Below, in pieces: positions 61,585 through 64,000 of a stretch of DNA of 64,000 nt. The stretch covers positions 22,086-86,085 of IMG/VR virus record IMGVR_UViG_3300008120_005720; one strand, written 5' to 3'. Within the stretch, counting starts at the first letter, position 1. Each line of letters opens with the position of its first letter. The position numbers were made by a program, and so were the translations under genes. Below the pieces are notes generated by a model. It was given only the letters and a program-made list of their open reading frames with translations. It did not search any database and was not told the DNA's origin. This DNA comes from a virus.

Positions 61585-62630
61585 TGGGAATTTGGAGTTT
61601 AATCGGTGTAATCACTGGTTCATTAGTTTCAGTTTGGGCGTTTTTTAAGTTTATCATCTCACAACATTTTAGGTTGGATGATAATTTGAGTAAAAACATG
61701 TTACCAATAGTTCAAAAATTGAAATATAAATTTGAAATCAATAATGAGTTGTCAATAAATAAAAAGTACCCTAGTACTTATAGCGCTTTTGCTTTTTTAA
61801 ATGGTATTCCAATTTATTTTACAAGAAGCGAAAGATTGTTGACAGCTGGTTGGCAATCAAAAGAATTGATATCTGAAATTTATTATTTCAGATGGCATAG
61901 GAAAAAACTTGAGTCTATCGTTAAAGAAATAGCTAACAATAAATTACACACCAATGTAATGGCTCTTATGCCATGGGGTTCAGATAAGTTAGGGCAGATG
62001 ACTAGAGAAAGTAATCCTAAAGTTTATATTGACGATAAGCAGTATAAGGACATTGAAAAAGATATTGAAACTATGTTTGAAAATAACTGCGGTAAAACTA
62101 GCGCTTTATTGTATGGAAAACCTGGAACTGGTAAGACTAGATTGATAAAATACTTATCATTGAAATATGATTTACCTATATATTCAATATTTTTAAACCC
62201 AGAGTATAATAATTTTGATATATTAAGCATGTTTGCTGATGTTCCAGAAAGATGTATTGTTTTATTTGAAGATTTTGATAACTATTTTAACAAAAGAGAA
62301 TGTATAATGAAACATAACGAAGTTAAATTTACATTTGATGTGTTACTTTCTGTGTTAGATGGCGTTTATAATGAATACAATCAAGTATTTTTCGTTATGA
62401 CATGCAACGACATTGATAAAATAGATGATTCATTGAAAGATAGGCCATCAAGATTCAAGTTTGTTAGGGAAATTACTGGTCCTTCATACGCAAAACGTTT
62501 AGAAATACTTGATGGTAATATTGAATTGGCTGAATTAACTGAAGGTATGACTACTGATAAAGTATTTTTTGCTAAGTCTATGGCTGGTTTATATGAAAAC
62601 AATGAAATTTTAGAAAAGATTAATGTATGA
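61584..62630 (+). CDS. BCS1-like membrane-anchored AAA+ ATPase
   Basis: 348 residues. N-terminal membrane helix (SLIGVITGSLVSVWAFFKFI), a BCS1-type middle domain (PIYFTRSERLL, FRWHRKKLESIV, LMPWGSDKLG), then Walker A LYGKPGTGKTRLIKY, Walker B CIVLFEDFDNY, sensor FVMTCNDIDKID and arginine finger RPSRFKF. BCS1-like AAA proteins move folded substrates across membranes; a phage role is unknown. Confidence 0.85.
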   Translation: MGIWSLIGVITGSLVSVWAFFKFIISQHFRLDDNLSKNMLPIVQKLKYKFEINNELSINKKYPSTYSAFAFLNGIPIYFTRSERLLTAGWQSKELISEIYYFRWHRKKLESIVKEIANNKLHTNVMALMPWGSDKLGQMTRESNPKVYIDDKQYKDIEKDIETMFENNCGKTSALLYGKPGTGKTRLIKYLSLKYDLPIYSIFLNPEYNNFDILSMFADVPERCIVLFEDFDNYFNKRECIMKHNEVKFTFDVLLSVLDGVYNEYNQVFFVMTCNDIDKIDDSLKDRPSRFKFVREITGPSYAKRLEILDGNIELAELTEGMTTDKVFFAKSMAGLYENNEILEKINV

Positions 62631-62806
62631 AAATATTAAAAGTAGAAGACCATAACTATAAAATCATTTATATTAATGATAATGGTCATTACAATGTTTA
62701 TAGAAGACTAAGTGAAACCGATTGGTGTATTTTCTCTACAAGAAGAAATAAATGGGTTAAAGTAGATGATGTAACAGAATTAGAAAAAACTTTTAAAAAT
62801 GAATAG
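62627..62806 (+). CDS. hypothetical protein (59 aa)
   Basis: ATG 62627 overlaps the AAA stop. MKILKVEDHNYKIIYINDNG with Trp/Arg-rich C-terminal half. Overlaps the next gene by 8 bp. Unknown. Confidence 0.5.
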   Translation: MKILKVEDHNYKIIYINDNGHYNVYRRLSETDWCIFSTRRNKWVKVDDVTELEKTFKNE

Positions 62807-63104
62807 AGCTGATGCTAAAAAGATTGCTGAGGTTATCACCAATCAACAATTACAAACCATGTTTAATAAAGCTAAAGCTAATATAACTGATTGGAATGTT
62901 AGAAGCAACGTTAATAAAGGTATGTCAAAAGGTGCTGCTTGGAATATATTAGCTTTTAATTTTGATATAGAATACAATTATCATATACTAGCTAAAATAA
63001 ACATGGTAAGAGAATTTGGTGAATACTTACCAGATGAACTTAAACCAATAAAAAAGAAAAAGGAATTAGGTCCTTTTTTCCATCAAGAACCAAAATTTAA
63101 TTAA
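62799..63104 (+). CDS. hypothetical protein (101 aa)
   Basis: MNRADAKKIAEVITNQQLQT, helical, then NKGMSKGAAWNILAFNFD and a Lys-rich linker KPIKKKKELG. Unknown. Confidence 0.55.
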   Translation: MNRADAKKIAEVITNQQLQTMFNKAKANITDWNVRSNVNKGMSKGAAWNILAFNFDIEYNYHILAKINMVREFGEYLPDELKPIKKKKELGPFFHQEPKFN

Positions 63105-63105
63105 T

Positions 63106-63132
63106 ATGAAAATAGTAGCTTGTGGTGACTAA
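63106..63132 (+). pseudogene. truncated gene start (MKIVACGD) next to antisense endonuclease
   Basis: ATG AAA ATA GTA GCT TGT GGT GAC TAA. The context (tight spacing after the previous gene) and a MKIVACGD start like a phosphoesterase or kinase N-terminus suggest a gene broken here by the leftward homing endonuclease. Its remainder is not visible in the window. Confidence 0.45.
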
Positions 63133-63956
63133 CCTATTATTTCTAAATATTTAGCATATTTTCTAGGTAACCCAATTTTATCATCAGAAATAGTATTATA
63201 AATATAGTCACCTAATTTTTTAATATTATTTTTATTCAATATTCTTATTAATGAAGACCCACCTTTGTTATTGGGTCTTCTACTTATTTTATATACGATA
63301 CCTAATTCATTAAAAATTTTTTCAAAAGCAGTCCAATCTTGATTTAATGAACCACATATACTAAATTGTCTTAAAAAGTGTTTTTTATTAAAATAAAAAC
63401 AACCATCACCATCAATAATACCTAATAAAAAATATTTTAAAAGATTATTAGGAATAGTTTTAATTATTAAACATGGTGAGGCTACACTTTTATTATTATA
63501 ATCATGTTTGGATAAATATTCTAATAATTCTTTATTACAAGTATTTGCTTTTGTGATTGTTTGCCAATCACCTCTTTTTCTAGTATAATAATTCCATTTA
63601 CCTATTTTATCTAAAATAGTTTTAAAAAATTCCATATCTTCATTAAGACACTCTATATTGATGTTATATCTTTGTTTAGTGTTTTTAGCGATATAACCAT
63701 CAGCCCATAACAAACCTAATAAATAAACACTATATTTATTAATATTTTCAGTAAAATTAATAATACTAACATTACATTTATCCCCAGTTTTAAGGGTAGA
63801 ATCACTTAATATTTTATTTAATGATTTTTTATCTACTTTTAAATTATTTTTTTTAACTATTGTTTGTACCTTACCCTTAGTCGTATTTAATAATTCAACA
63901 CATTTTTTCATACCTAAAGTATTATAGTTTTCTTTTATAAACTCATTAAAATTCAT
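63129..63956 (-). CDS. LAGLIDADG homing endonuclease (leftward)
   Basis: 275 residues. N-terminal helix-turn-helix-like region, then LAGLIDADG helices VYLLGLLWADGY near residue 80 and FLLGIIDGDGC near 180, and an RQFSICGSLNQDWTAFEKIF segment that parallels the enzyme at 37745. Opposite orientation to its neighbours. Upstream on its strand lies TATATTTATTATAA. Confidence 0.9.
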   Translation of the reverse strand: MNFNEFIKENYNTLGMKKCVELLNTTKGKVQTIVKKNNLKVDKKSLNKILSDSTLKTGDKCNVSIINFTENINKYSVYLLGLLWADGYIAKNTKQRYNINIECLNEDMEFFKTILDKIGKWNYYTRKRGDWQTITKANTCNKELLEYLSKHDYNNKSVASPCLIIKTIPNNLLKYFLLGIIDGDGCFYFNKKHFLRQFSICGSLNQDWTAFEKIFNELGIVYKISRRPNNKGGSSLIRILNKNNIKKLGDYIYNTISDDKIGLPRKYAKYLEIIG

Positions 63957-64000
63957 TAGTTTCGGTTTTATTCATGTTATTTTATAATAAATATATAATA

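Noticed and set aside
1-64000. CRISPR array
   Set aside because: No series of regularly spaced direct repeats was seen anywhere in the window.

Overview
The window looks like part of a large (probably jumbo) tailed phage infecting a Bacteroidetes host, most likely a flavobacterium. The reasons are: very AT-rich DNA; short genes packed head to tail with overlapping stops and starts; many phage-type hypothetical proteins; long tRNA arrays; numerous free-standing homing endonucleases; and at least 20 copies of the Bacteroidetes promoter pattern TTTG-N20-TAnnTTTG. I see no integrase, ribosomal-protein operon or insertion sequence.

Layout. 1-3120 holds small leftward regulators, an RNA-repair-type nucleotidyltransferase and a homing-endonuclease locus. 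3160-14110 is a tRNA-rich accessory region with tRNA genes, structured spacers, leader-peptide/attenuator units, small proteins and a 5S-rRNA-like RNA. 14138-21077 encodes a membrane/envelope cluster: two coiled-coil proteins, a membrane-anchored OmpA-domain protein, and an ABC permease and ATPase. 22030-24590 is a second tRNA array. 24600-63100 is a dense rightward block. It covers nucleotide metabolism (DHFR, dCMP deaminase-like, deoxyribosyltransferase-like, PRPP synthetase-like), NAD+ and ADP-ribose metabolism (NAMPT-like, NMN adenylyltransferase-Nudix, NADAR, a shortened macrodomain, Sir2, SLOG), RNA and translation functions (IF-3, RNase R, YqeY, Smr, an ECF-like sigma factor), AAA ATPases, phosphoesterases including a T5 A1-like protein, and a glycosyltransferase.

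Two unusual systems stand out. First, several tRNA genes are interrupted or circularly permuted. A tRNA-Asn and a second tRNA have the 3' half upstream of the 5' half, and the flanking intron halves are mutually complementary. A short conserved element (a covarying stem followed by TTCAGCAA) recurs at five tRNA-associated places, including a 52-nt insertion in the anticodon loop of a tRNA-Pro gene. Second, at four homing-endonuclease loci the endonuclease is preceded by a truncated 5' fragment of the very gene whose intact copy starts immediately downstream. This suggests cassettes that cut a gene near its start and restore it with a replacement 5' end. A fifth locus shows the truncation only.

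Other points of interest are a phage-encoded ABC transporter cluster whose promoters share a conserved spacer, an in-frame stop splitting a coiled-coil gene, two leader RNAs with mutually exclusive terminator/antiterminator pairings, and tRNAs with non-canonical anticodon loops. All calls come from reading the sequence and ORFs by eye; no homology search or folding program was run.
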